Source: Mauremys mutica (lineage: Eukaryota > Chordata > Testudines > Geoemydidae). From it: 64,000 bases of DNA. A model generated the notes under the pieces. It worked only from the letters and a program-made list of their open reading frames with translations. It was not told where the DNA came from and did not search any database. The position numbers and the translations under genes were made by a program. The stretch spans positions 31,385,340-31,449,339 of the forward strand of contig NC_059077.1 of NCBI RefSeq assembly GCF_020497125.1, read 5' to 3'. Below, one piece after another: positions 34,775-45,935 of the stretch (position 1 is its first letter; each line of letters opens with the position of its first letter).

Positions 34775-36047
34775 ATGGAGCCTGCTGTGATCATCGCTGC
34801 ACTTATGGCCGTTGTCAGCTCCTCGCACCTTATCGAACACCTCTTCCAAAGTCAGCTGCTGAGAAATCAGGCAAGGAGGCTCCGGCAGCGCAGTGAGGAC
34901 GTGAAGTGTGAGAGTGGCACAGACCTCTCACAAAGCACGGTACGCCGCGCCGTGGAGATTATGGTGGCAATGGGTCACGTTCATGCTATGGGACGGCGAT
35001 TCTGGGCCCGGGAAACAAGCACGGACTGGTGGGACCGCATAGTGCTGCAGGTCTGGGATGAATCACAGTGGCTGCGAAACTTCAGGATGCGTAAGGGCAC
35101 TTTCCTTGAACTGTGTGACTTGCTGGCCCCTGCCCTGAAGCGCCAGGACACCCGGATGCGAGCAGCCCTGAGTGTGCAGAAGCGAGTGGCCATAGCCCTC
35201 TGGAAACTTGCAACGCCAGACAGCTACCGGTCAGTAGCGAACCACTTTGGCGTGGGCAAATCTACTGTGGGGGTTGCTGTGATGCAAGTAGCCCACGCAA
35301 TCGTTGACCTACTGCTCTCAAAGGTAGTGACCCTGGGAAACGTCCAGGTCGTCATAGATGGCTTCGCCGCGATGGGATTCCCAAACTGCGGTGGGGCTAT
35401 AGATGGCACTCACATCCTTATCCTGGGACCGGCCCACCAGGCCAGCCAGTATATTAACCGAAAGGGCTACTTTTCAATGGTGCTGCAAGCACTGGTGGAC
35501 CATAGGGGACGTTTTACCAACATCTACGTCGGGTGGCCGGGCAAGGTTCATGACGCGCGTGTGTTCAGGAACTCTGGTCTGTTTAGACGCCTGCAGGAAG
35601 GTAGTTTCTTCCCGGACCACAAAGTAAGTGGAGATGCCTACAGTGATCCTTGGGGACCCAGCCTACCCGCTAATGCCCTGGCTCATGAAGCCCTATACAG
35701 GCGCCCTGGACAGTGACAAGGAGCTCTTCAACTACCGGCTGAGCAAGTGCAGAATGGTGGTGGAGTGTGCTTTCGGACGTCTCAAGGGGAGATGGAGGAG
35801 CTTCCTCACTCGCTCAGATCTCAGCTAAACCAATATCCCCATTGTTATTGCAGCTTGCTGTGTGCTCCACAATCTCTGTGAGAGCAAGGGGGAGACCTTT
35901 ATGGCGGGATGGGAGGTTGAAGCAAATCGCCTGGCTGCTGATTACGCTCAGCCAGACACCCGTGCGATTAGAAGAGTCCAGCGGGAAGCGCTGTGCATCC
36001 GGGAGGCTTTGAAAGCTAGGTTCCTCAGAGAGCAGGGTAACCTATGA
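34775..36047 (+). pseudogene. Harbinger transposase, frameshift plus stop
   Basis: Catalyses cut-and-paste transposition as a DDE nuclease of the HARBI1 type. The first frame (34775-35716) begins at a plausible Met and holds a helix-turn-helix (SYRSVANHFGVGKSTVG) and two catalytic Asp: D210 in GGAIDGTHI and D260 in KVHDARVF. Near 35620-35640 the reading frame shifts by one base. The C-terminal part continues in another frame, with LGDPAYPLMPW and the third acidic residue, Glu, in MVVECAFGRLKGRW (codon 35763-35765). A TAA at 35826-35828 interrupts that frame, after which VLHNLCE and a basic tail run to 36047. AATAAA lies at 36165-36170. All three catalytic residues survive, so decay is recent or mild. 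Confidence 0.93.
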
Positions 36048-36837
36048 CTGTCCAGTCTTTTTACAGAGAAGCTGAACCTGCCCCTGTTTCAGTTACTATT
36101 GACTTTTTTTCAGCGGTTACATACCCCGTTCCCCAGGTTTCCCCCCTTCCAACAGACGTTTAAAAATAAAGTTATTGGAACATTTTTAATTAACAAAGTT
36201 TTCTTTACTAACGAATTCTCGTTCAAGGGTTCCAACAGGGATGCAGACTGTGGTGGGTACGGTGTGCAGTGATGTACAGACCGCTTCTACACTCGAGGAC
36301 TGACAGGCTTCTGCTCCTACAGCGGTCTCTGGGGGGAAGACGGTTACCGGAGGGTGTGCAGGAAGGGGTGGGGTGTGTGGTAAGGGTGAGTAGGTGTGGG
36401 GGGATGATGGCTCTGGCTGGGGCACAGGGCATCGGAGAGGTTCATGGCTAGGGTGGAAGGGCATGGTAAGGGCAGCCTGCCTTGCCATTTGTGGATGCCA
36501 GGTGCTCGGACCCTGGGGCAACATACACCTCCCAGACTGACCTGGGGCAGCAGACACCTCGCAGAGTGACCTGGGTGCCTAGTGACTGCACTCTGTGTGT
36601 GACCTGCTGTTGATCCTGCCCCCATGTCTGTACCCTGTTAATGGTGGCTGTCCTATGCAATTAACAAACCCCTCCCCCCCCTTCACACAAAGTCTTCTGC
36701 AAAGAAACATGACGGAAACAGTAATGAACAGCAAACTATTTTTAATACTCAACTACACAGTTGGGGGATGAAACTGGGATTTGGGATCGGGTGAGCCAGG
36801 AAGGCAAGCAATTCTCATACTTTAGGGAATGAGAGCT

Positions 36838-36877
36838 GTTTGGTACATGAGCGCTCTGTTTGGTACATGAGCGCTCT
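36838..36877. repeat. Two tandem 20-bp units after the partner gene
   Basis: Two perfect copies (36838-36857 and 36858-36877), containing ggtacatgagcgctc, just past the stop of exon 2 on the - strand. Confidence 0.9.
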
Positions 36878-36897
36878 GCTGGGGTGGAGTGACAGTT

Positions 36898-38702
36898 TTA
36901 ACGGCCCCTAGCGCCCCTCCTTCTTGTGATTTTGGGTGAGGGGGGGACAGGACTTTGTGGCGGGGGAGGGCGGTTGCAGATACAGTTCAGGGGGGCTCTC
37001 TGCTCCTGCCTGCGGTCCTGCAGAACATCCACAAGGCGCCGGAGCGTGTCCGTTTGCTCCCTCATTAGTCCAAGCAGCGTTTGAGTCGCCTGCTGGTCTT
37101 CCTGCCGCCACCTGTCCTCCCGTTCGCTGTGTGAGCGCTGCTGCTGAGAAAGGGTCTCCCTCCACTGGCTCTGATGGGCCGCCTCGGCTCTGGAGCAGGC
37201 CATCAGTTCAGCGAACATCTCATCCCGAGTCTTTTTCTTTCGCCGCCTAATCTGCGCCAGCCTCTGTGAGGGGGATGCCGGGGCAGTTCGGGAAAGAGCC
37301 GCAGCTGTGTGATGGGAAAAAGGAAGTGATTTCCTTCCAAAGATACATGTTTGCGAACACTGAACACAGTCTACTCAGTTTCTGTGAACAAGACCATACA
37401 GGGCACCTAATCTCATGTGCTCTCAGGACAATTTCGAATTTTCGGCATTCGCTTTCATTGCCTGGGGTCTTGCACTGGAGATCGGACAAGCAGGGCAGGA
37501 CAGCAGAATCCGTGTAGCAGCCAGGCCTGGTAAGCCGTAAACTTTAGGCTGCTTAACAGTTAATGGATAGCAGTGCCCTCCTGCTGCAGGCAATCTGGAA
37601 AGCATAAAGTCTGACCCTGTTCCAGCCCCTCGCGGCTGTCCCCGTGAAAGATCCCTGTATGCTTTTCCTCTGCAGCCTACAACACGTGGCTGTTAAATGA
37701 CGGTCATTGTTATGCAAAGGAAAAGTCAAGCATTCACAATAGTAACATTAAAGTAATTCCCCTAATTAGATGCAGCAGTCGCCGAGCGAGATCACCCTGA
37801 GGCGGGTCTCCAGGAGAAACAGAGAGCGCATGCTGCGTGAATCCCTGCACAGACCAGGGCCCTATGCTGCCATGCTGGTTGAGGTGATGCTCCCATTATA
37901 CCTCCTGAAGGCCTGGCGCGGAAGAGTGTGCTTCCACGGAGCACCCAACAAGGCACCTCTCCCCAGGAACCTCCTGCGGAGGCTTTTCGAGTACCTCTCA
38001 GAGAGCTTCGTTGAACTGTCCCAAGAGGATTTTTGTTCGATCCCTATATGCATTGACCTTCTTTTTATATAGTTTTTATTCCTGTTTTGTTAAGAAATAA
38101 ATGTTTACATGTTTATAGCACTTACCGACTGATCCTTCCCCTGATTCGGAGTCCGGGTTAACGGCTGGGGAGAGTTGGTAGGGGATCTCTGTGAGGGTGA
38201 TGAAGAGATCCTGGCTGTCGGGGAAAGCAGTATTGTAACCGCTGTCGCCTGCCTCGTCCTCCACAAACCCTTCCTCATCTTCCCCATCGGCGAACATCGC
38301 CGAGAAACTGCCCCTCGACACTATCCCATCCTCAGAGTCCACGGTCACTGGTGGGGCAGTGGTGGCAGACCCACCGAGAATGGCATGCAGTGCCTCATAG
38401 AAGCGGCATGTCTGGGGCTGGGCTCCGGAGCGTCCGTTTGCCGCTTTGATTTTTTGGTAGCCTTGTCTCAGGTCCTTGATTTTCACGCGGCACTGCGTTG
38501 CATCCCGGCTGTATCCTCTGAGTGCCATGGCTTTGGAGACCTTCTCGTAGGTCTTTGCATTCTGTTTGTTGGAGCGCAGCTCCGAAAGCACAGACTCATC
38601 GCCCCACACAGCGATCAGATCCCAGACTTCCCAGTCAGTCCATGCTGGGGCCCTCTTTCTACTCTGAGATTGCATGGACTCCTCTGCTGGAGAGCTCTGC
38701 AT
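36898..38702 (-). CDS. Harbinger Myb/SANT-like DNA-binding protein, two exons
   Basis: In this superfamily the partner protein binds the transposon ends and helps bring the transposase to the nucleus. Exon 1 is 38702-38126 and exon 2 is 37304-36898, giving 327 residues. I chose the Met at 38702 because the trihelix domain follows directly (KRAPAWTDWEVWDLIAVWGDE through QCRVKIKDLRQGYQKIK and RFYEALHAILGG). An upstream in-frame Met at 38783 would add 27 residues. The donor is a consensus gtaag at 38125, and the acceptor cacacag sits after a pyrimidine-rich run. The intron phase fits (one base then two). Exon 2 has a basic cluster (RRRKKKTR) and a Glu/Gln/Arg coiled coil. No stop or frameshift is visible. 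This is the structural inference of spliced exons, not proof of expression. Confidence 0.85.
37770..38072 (+). CDS. Unassigned open frame inside the partner gene's intron
   Basis: A 100-codon frame on the strand opposite the partner gene, wholly inside its intron (37305-38125). It is basic near the start (RRVSRRNRERMLRESLHRPG), has a short hydrophobic middle (MLVEVMLPLYLL) and ends acidic. Its composition is protein-like rather than repetitive. I do not recognise the family. It could be chance in a GC-balanced region, or a third ORF of the element. Confidence 0.25.
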   Translation: MQQSPSEITLRRVSRRNRERMLRESLHRPGPYAAMLVEVMLPLYLLKAWRGRVCFHGAPNKAPLPRNLLRRLFEYLSESFVELSQEDFCSIPICIDLLFI

Positions 38703-39565
38703 CGCTGCCAGTGCTGCTGAGCTCGCCACGACGTCCACACAGGAAATGAGATTCAAACTGGCCAGACAGGAAAAGGAATTCAAATTTTCCCGGTGCTTTT
38801 CCTGTATGGCTGATCAGAACATCTGAGCTCGGACTGCTGTCCAGAGTGTCAACAGAGTGGTGCAGTGTGGGATAGCTCCCGGAGCTAGTAAGTTCAATTT
38901 GCATCCACACCTAGCCTAATTCGACATAGCCATGTCGAATTTAGCGCTACTCCCCTCGTCGGGGTGGAGTACCGAATTCGAACTAAAGAGCCCTCTAGGT
39001 CGAATTAAATGGCTTCCTGGTGTGGACGGGTGCACGGTTAATTCGAATTAACGCTGCTAAATTCGAATTAAAGTCTTAGTGTGGACCAGGCCTAAGATTT
39101 ACCAATTCAAAGTGTTCAATAAGTCTTGGTGGTGTGATACTGTATTATTGAAATATGATCATTTATATCAATGTTATTGCCACTATTAAACAATTGCAAA
39201 CAATCTTACAAGAAGTATATCATGTAAGATGTCAATGGAAAAGTCATGATTTGCTAAATATGATTATCCTGTTTATATGCATGTATCGTTATCTGAACTT
39301 AAGAATATTGGCTATGCACTGGTATCTTATATATGTGCTGTATTCCTAGGCAATGCCCATCAGACAAGATTTGCATCTAGGCTAGACAGCTTTGTGTTGA
39401 TGGCCTATCAAAGATACTTAGCTGTCACAATGGGCCATAGAAGAAACTCATTCTGCCCAGATGGCTCTTCCTGAAGATGCCTCAGTCTCCGAGGGGACAA
39501 TGACCTGTGAGTCCTCAAGCCATGCAAGGACATGCTCATGTGACCCTGGAATCCATCTTGTGACA

Positions 39566-39698
39566 AGTATCAGAGGGGTAGCCGTGTTAGTCTGGATCTG
39601 TAAAAGCAACAAAGAATCCTGTGGCACCTTATAGACTAACAGACGTTTTGCAGCATGAGCTTTCGTGGGTGAATACCCACTTCTTCAGATGCAAGTTA
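39566..39698 (-). mobile_element. Short PLE tail insertion
   Basis: Perfect 12-bp target duplications (39554-39565 and 39699-39710). The insertion is a heavily truncated PLE 3' end in reverse orientation, with ctaacacggctac-type terminal sequence and the ribozyme region. Confidence 0.93.
39653..39691 (-). ncRNA. Intact hammerhead ribozyme core in PLE tail
   Basis: On the - strand: CTGAAGA (39688-39682), perfect stem II gtgggtattcacccac, GAAA (39664-39661), then gctcatgc, a two-base-pair helix III with a four-base loop. All invariant core positions are present. A minimal helix III is typical of the hammerheads reported in PLEs. Helix I cannot be judged in this short copy. Confidence 0.7.
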
Positions 39699-41754
39699 CA
39701 TCTTGTGACAGTAACTTTCCACAGACTGGGCTGTGAGCTTTGTTTGAAACAGAAAATGTCCAGGCACATGGCAAAGGGTATAAAAGACCCATGGAATGAC
39801 TCCATTTTGCCTCTTTCCTGCTCTGATTCTCTGGACTGTGGATTTACAACTAAAAGGAGAATATTGGCTATGGACTAAGGACCTTCCAATCTTTTAGAAG
39901 TTACCAGAGACTTTAAAAGGCTACAAATCTGATATAAGAACCTTGCCATTATTGTATGTAAATGATCTTGTAACCATTTTTAACTCTCTTCTTTTCTTTT
40001 ATTAATAAACCTTTAGATTTTAGTTGCTAAAGGACTGGCAGCAGCATGATTATTGGGTAAGATTTGAGTTACATATTCACCTGGCTACGTGGCTGATCTC
40101 TTGAGATCAGAAGAATCCTTTGTTTGATTAAATTGGTTTTCAGTAACTACTCATCATAAAGTCTATTGTCTGGGTGGTGAAACTAGGGCTGGAATGACTT
40201 CTTGTTAACCAATGTGGTGAGACAGAAGTTTACTTTTGTTCCTGGCATCGTATATCTAATGATAAAATAACCATCAGTTTGGGGTGAGTCTGCCCTATTT
40301 TTCAGCAGTTTGTCCTGAATCTGGCATTCTCAGCTGTGACCCAGTAAGGCATGATGACAGATGGTATTATTATTATTATATGATTAACTAGGGTCTGACA
40401 CATCCCTAGAATACTGGGCATTCTTGTACTTCCAGTAATGGCAAGGGCCTGCCCCTGCCTGCATGTTCCCCCCACAGGGATGCTGCATACGAGGTCTGAC
40501 AGCACAGAGAACACCATTTTGAAGAGCATGTTGCTCTGCTTCTGCCACTGTGACTTTGCACACATGGTGCACTCTTCAAAATGGCATCCTCCATGCATGA
40601 TACCAGAGAAAACCACGTCCAGTTTAATATCAAAACTGGACAAAGTACAAACCATACAAAAACAGGACTTTCTGGTTAAAACCAGATGAATGACCTGCCT
40701 AGGCACTGATCCTATAGGCCTTACTCAGGTGAGGCTCAAGTTGTAGGAATGGGCTCTCAATATTTGTAAGTAGAGCTGTGCGAACAAATGCCTTTTTTCT
40801 TTTTTGGTTCTCTGGCCATATAAAAAAATCAAGAAAAAAAATTGTGTTTGTCTTTTGAGCTCTTTAACAATTTTTAAATAAAATTGAAGTAAATTTTTAA
40901 ATGAAAAGTGGTTTCAAATAGAAAAATTGAAACATTTCATTTCAATATTTTTAAACAAAACATTTCAATTTTTTCAGAATGTTTTTTCGACCAAAACAAT
41001 TCAGTGACTTTGATACAAATTCACAAAACATTTTTGTCAACCTGAATCTGCATTTTTCAGTGAAAAAAAAAGTTTCAGACAAAAGATTTCAACCAGCTCT
41101 ATTTATAAAACTTTGTAGATTAAACATGCTATATACATGCTAAGTATTATTCTATAGGATTAGTAATTGGGATTGGGGGTTGTTGGAAAAAATGTATTCA
41201 TAAGAATTTTTCTTGATGTGTGAGAGGTTCTGAAAAAGGCACTCTTCTCACAAAGTGACTAACTGGATAATATTACCAATAAATTATTAGTGGTAACAGA
41301 CTGAAATAAAAATGTTGGAGTTTTAAGAAGTATTTCAGCTTCTTATTTGTTCTTACTTTGCTAACTCAAGCTACCCAGAGAGTGGGATTAGAATGTTCTA
41401 GTTTTTAAAACTGAGATTAAAAGGGTAAAACAAAGCAGGCTTGTGTTAAACTGATGGGAACTGACTAATGTAATATCTTTGTACATAAAAGGCAGCTCTC
41501 CAGCTAGCAACTAAAATAAGAGTGAGAACAACTCAGCATGTGCCCACACTTACAATGTTACTCCTCTCCTAAAACAATAATCTCCTAAAGTTTGATCTCA
41601 CTGAGTTCAATGGGCAGACTCCCTTGACTTTCAGGAACTTTGGATCAGGCCCATAACGTTTGTTCTTATTGGAAATTATACTGAAATACAGAATAGAAAT
41701 GGATAGAAGTTTGTCTTTAGATGAATCATGACCTCTTTGGGGCAGAGCCAGAGG

Positions 41755-41841
41755 GGCAGATCCTCAGCTAATGTCAATCAGTATAACTCCATTGATGTCA
41801 ATAGGGCTAGGTTGATTGACACCATCTGAGCATCTGGTCCC
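41755..41841. repeat. Palindromic short repeat
   Basis: Left half gggcagatcctcagctaatgt and right half acaccatctgagcatctggtcc are inverted around a centre close to ccattgatgtcaat. Relatives occur at 31571-31653 and, centre only, at several other places. Confidence 0.65.
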
Positions 41842-42081
41842 AAGTCTTCAAATATGTTTCAAAAGCACTGGGCACATTAATAGGCAGTACTCCAATCCTC
41901 TCAGTAATAAATAGCCAAATAATTGTCTCCATTTAATGCTTGAGCTCCTTCACAGGTGACATTGTAGTAGCTATATTTTAAGTTGTTATATCATTGTATC
42001 CAAATGTCATAATACATTTTAAAAAACCTTTAAATGTTATATAAATAGTTTCACAAAAGTGCAATGTTTTCTGATGCTGCA

Positions 42082-42119
42082 GTCCTTCCTTCCTTCTTTC
42101 CTTCTTTCCTTCCTTCCTT
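42082..42119. repeat. (CTTC)n microsatellite
   Basis: Tetranucleotide pyrimidine tract of about 38 bp with two ctttc units. Confidence 0.93.
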
Positions 42120-43764
42120 ATTGCCTCTGGCATTAATGGCACTATGCAAGTGAGTAAGAGCTCAATGATTTTGTCCTTTAGTTACTTTAGTTTTAAAAAC
42201 AAAAGACCAGAGTGCAGTTGGCCCTGATGTAGTGGAGAAGGGTGGAGAGAGAGCACAAGCCTCTTTAATACTAAGTCCCTCTCTGTAGGTCTGGCCACCC
42301 CATGCTGCATTTCCTAACACATGGCACATCAGCCATGCTCAGCAGGGGACTTATAGGAAGCAATATGCCCTACTGAGGCACAGTGCCTCCCAGAGTTCCC
42401 CATGGGGCAGCTACACACCATCCTCAGCTCAGAGCTGTGCCTTCGTGACATTCCGACTCAATGTTTAGTTAAAAGTACAGTTCTAGTAAAATTTGATATG
42501 TATTTTCTATTAGAGATTGGCCAAATCAGTGGATCAGACTCTTCCTAGCTCTCAGCTCCATCTGTTTCTGAACTCTGGGAGCTTTATCCCGATACCAAAA
42601 TCCTACAGGTTGCCTCTGATTTCAATCACCCTTTGGTTTATACCAGAGATATCTAGAGCTGCGTATCTGATGCTGAAAAGTTTTAGAATCCTATGGGATA
42701 TGGGGGGGGGGGAACTCTGAATTTTGTTCCCAAAACTCTGTTTCAGTTACTCCCCAGTGCTGGGCAGCAAATATAAACTTTCCATATTTTCTAGTTTAAA
42801 TGTATGTACTCATCACCAAACAAGATACTGCTTGCCCTTGCAGCTCACTTCATAACACTCAACTACATCTTCCATCACTCCAGCTGCTGATGCTGTGGTT
42901 TTTCCACTACTAGTCTGCCAAAAATAAAACTGAGTGTTTAAAGCAGCAAATGCCATTACCAATGAGGTAAATCACTCATAACAACTAACATGTGAATCGC
43001 ACTTAGAATAAACAAAGAGAAATAGTCAGGCATCCTGCATGGTAAGCTTACTGCATACTGAGAGCTCCAGCAAGCTGATTCCTTTCTGATTAGCAAAGAG
43101 AGTGATTCTCACAGATCTCTGCCACATATCCAGCATTTTGGCCCTGGTAAGACTGTGTGAGCCCTTCATCCTTCAGAAGCAGTTCCATGCACATTTTCTG
43201 TAGGTGAAATTCATTTCTGTGGAAAGGACCAATACAGGACCTATGCACCACATACATATGAATTAAATTCACCCAGTGTGAGAATCTTTTGGCTAACGTC
43301 TTCATATCCATTGTCTTGCCTGCTCTGTGTGGAGCGTGTTGTTAAGGCTTGTCCTGGCATCCTCAGCCAAAAACTCCCTGGTCTGGCTACAATCCTCAAC
43401 CCCATATGTGGCTGCATTTCAATGGCAAGCTGATTCCTACATGCACATCATTTGTAAATAACTGTTTCTTTGGAATGAAAGAGGCAATAAATAAAAGCTT
43501 TTATAATAAATACAAAAAAGTAGTGTCAATACAGCCCTAAGGATGTGAGAAAGCACAGTCAGAAGTCAGGAAATTCTAGAAGATAAGGTTGTTCCAATAA
43601 CCTTAACTCAGCCATCGCTGTATATCCTATATACTTTATGGAATAGATTCAGAACAAAATCATGTATTAAGGTTTACAACTGGTGTTCAGTCCTGAAATC
43701 CTTACTCATGTGAGTAATTTGTACTCATTTGAGCCTACATAGTGACTTCAATGTGATATGGCTG

Positions 43765-44945
43765 TGAAAAAGGAAAATACAATCTTAGATTGTATCAGGC
43801 GAGACATTTCCAGTAGAGATAGAGAAATATTAATGCTATTGTACAAGGCACTGGTAAGACAGTTTCTGAAACACTGTGTACAATTCCAGTCACCCATGTT
43901 CAAGAAGATGAATTCAGACGACAACAGGTACAGAGAAGAGCTACTAGAATGATCAGGAGAATGGAGGGCCTGTTTTTTGTGAGTAGACTGGAAGAGCTTG
44001 GCTTTAGTTTAGCAAAAAGAAGTCTGAGGGCGAATATGATTGCTCTCTGACATTAGGGGGCAAATACCAGGGATGGTGAAGAGCTATTTAAGCATTGAAG
44101 ATAATATTGCGACAGGAACAAATGGATATAAACTCATCATGAACAAATTCAGGCTGGAAATTAGAAGAAGAGGTCTAACCAGTAGAGGGGTGAGATTCTG
44201 GAACAAGCTTCCCAGTAGTTGTGGGGACAAACAACTTAGTTTCAAGAGAGAGCTGGACAAATTTATGAGTGTGATTGTGATGATGGGGCAGGGCTTAACA
44301 ATCTTGAGGCTCAATTCCAGTTTACATTTTATGTTCCTAAAAGCTCATCCTTCATGGTTTCAGTTGGCCAGTTGCAGTGGTGAGGAAGGGATTTCCTTTT
44401 CCCCCCATAATGTATTCTGTTGTTTGGGGGGGGGGTTTCTCTCCTTCCTTTGAAGCATTAGGGATGGCTGGAGCTGGAGAAGGGCGATTGGACAGGGTGG
44501 GCCAGGGATCTGAGGTTTCCCCAAACATTCTCTCTCTCAGATGCTTGGCTGGCTGGTTATTGCTCACATGTTCAGGACCTAACTGATCGCCATATGTGGG
44601 GTCAGGAAGGAAGTTCCCCCTCAGGTCAGACTGGCAGTGACTCTGAGGGATTTTTGCCTTCCTCTGCAGTGTGTGGGTGCCGCTCATTTGCCAGGATTAT
44701 CTGGGTATATTTCTTGTTTAATGATTTCCTTGTCACTGTGGGGGCCTTGGGCACAGGTGCACCTCAATCCCTTCTGTTCTCTGCCTGCAGTGTAAAACAT
44801 TCTAGTTTCCCATGGGCTGTAATACTTAGGTCTAATTACAGTTACTGGGTTTAATGTGTGGGTGGTTTTGGTGGGCGGTGATATACTAGTCAGAAAGGTG
44901 ATCTGGTGATCCTTTCTGGCCTTAAACTCTGACTGTAATGGGACT
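43765..44945 (+). mobile_element. CR1 LINE 3' end
   Basis: Encodes the last part of CR1 ORF2 and its 3' UTR. By eye 43850-44280 matches the region with gtaagacagtttctgaaacactg, gctactagaatgatcagg, gattctggaacaagc and gagctggacaaatttatgag. The tail ends with gatcctttctggccttaaac. It is 5'-truncated with stops in every frame. The 137-codon frame at 44040-44453 covers part of the true CR1 frame. Confidence 0.85.
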
Positions 44946-45423
44946 GTTTGCTCAAGCAAGGATTACATGAGGAAAGGTTGCAGAACTGAATCCTTAACAA
45001 GAGAAAGAGAAACTATTACATACTATATGTGCTGTGTGGTCAAATTAACATTGCTGGAGTAATTCTAACTTTGAATATCCTGAATCTTGAATACTTGATC
45101 TCATAACCTTAGCATTGCAATAATGTGTGTTTGGTTTGATTTGGTTTAGAATTTTTTAATGTCATACGTTTTTTAAGGGGAAATCTGTAAAAGAAAGAAA
45201 ATCTGGAGCCAGTGGAATTTTTGTTCTTTGAATAAATAAGTGCAAACATATCTATCTGTGCAGTCATGTATGTTTCAGCCAAATTTCAGGTAGCCTGTCA
45301 TTTTAATAGTCATTTTAATCTGTGAATACCTACACAATGCTTGGGTATTTCTTAAATCAAATACAAGGTTTTTGGTTTTTGTGCTCCCCCGCCCCCAAAA
45401 TCAAACAAAAGTGTTATTTCTCT

Positions 45424-45935
45424 GTGATGGATCATGTACCCCACACAGGTCTTGAATGGGTTAAGGTAGGCCTAAGAGGCCAATTAACATACCTGGAAGC
45501 ACCTGTGAGAGAAAAGATGGGGCTTCCTTGATGATGAAGCCCAGCTGAGGAGGGGCTGGGCGGTGATTAGGAAGCCAAGAAGTTGAGAGCAGAACGGACA
45601 GCCGGGGAAGAGAGTCTGCAGTCACTCTCTAGGAACAGAGAGGTCGTAAGGAGGAAGCCCAGGGGTAGAATAAGTCCTGGGATCCTAGCCTTACTAGAAG
45701 AAGGCAACCAGGAAGACATGAAGCAGCCACTGAAGTGCAGCAGGCTCTGGGATTTGGACTGCCATGGAGAGAGAGAACCCTGGAGGAGGTGGATTAAATT
45801 GTCACTTGGCTGGAGGGCCAAGTTATGGGAAGAGAGACCACCACATCAACAGAGTGACCATCGACAGGGGGCCCCAGGCAGCTGCTATGCAATGTGTGGC
45901 CAGAAAGAGCATGCTCTGGTTCATGAACCTCTTCA
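45424..45935 (+). repeat. LTR-like fragment
   Basis: Begins tgtgatggatcatgtacccc. The next part resembles the start of the element at 55536 (gttaagg, ggctaattaa-like, gcccagctgagg..gggctggg). The composition is AG-rich. Edges and target duplications are not clear. Confidence 0.45.

Larger units (their letters stand above)
34398..39092. mobile_element. Nearly complete PIF/Harbinger transposon
   Basis: 4,695 bp. Bounded by TAA at 34395-34397 and 39093-39095, the 3-bp target duplication of this superfamily. The ends match imperfectly in inverted orientation (gggtatgtctacac and gtgtggaccaggcc). It carries both proteins that define the superfamily: a DDE transposase on the + strand (34775-36047, broken) and a Myb/SANT-like partner on the - strand (36898-38702, open). 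The two genes converge. The subterminal regions carry clustered TTCGA motifs. MITEs at 10403 and 47473 share end style and motifs. Confidence 0.95.
39133..40358 (+). repeat. Solo LTR, split by a PLE tail
   Basis: Starts tgtgatac and ends gatgaca, with ggtgg before and gatgg after (a 4-of-5 target duplication). The promoter-like sequence ggtataaaagaccc lies at 39777-39790 and attaataaacc lies near 40003. The 3' half (gattttagttgctaaaggactgg ... ggtaagatttgag) is related to the LTRs at 6203 and 12789 and to 62530-62705. The PLE at 39566-39698 interrupts it. Confidence 0.75.
40359..43764. other. Non-coding, with small repeats
   Basis: 40790-41105 is an AT-rich dispersed repeat sharing gaaacatttcatttcaat with 28535-28555. 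41755-41841 is a palindromic relic (cagatcctcagct ... gagcatctggtcc). 42082-42119 is a (CTTC)n tract with CTTT variants. No gene. Confidence 0.6.

Noticed and set aside
35403..35627. Alternative-frame ORF in the transposase
   Set aside because: Shadow of the Harbinger catalytic region. The DDE residues are in the other frame.
38175..38720. 181-codon + strand frame
   Set aside because: Antisense shadow of the Myb/SANT-like exon 1, which has the recognisable domain.
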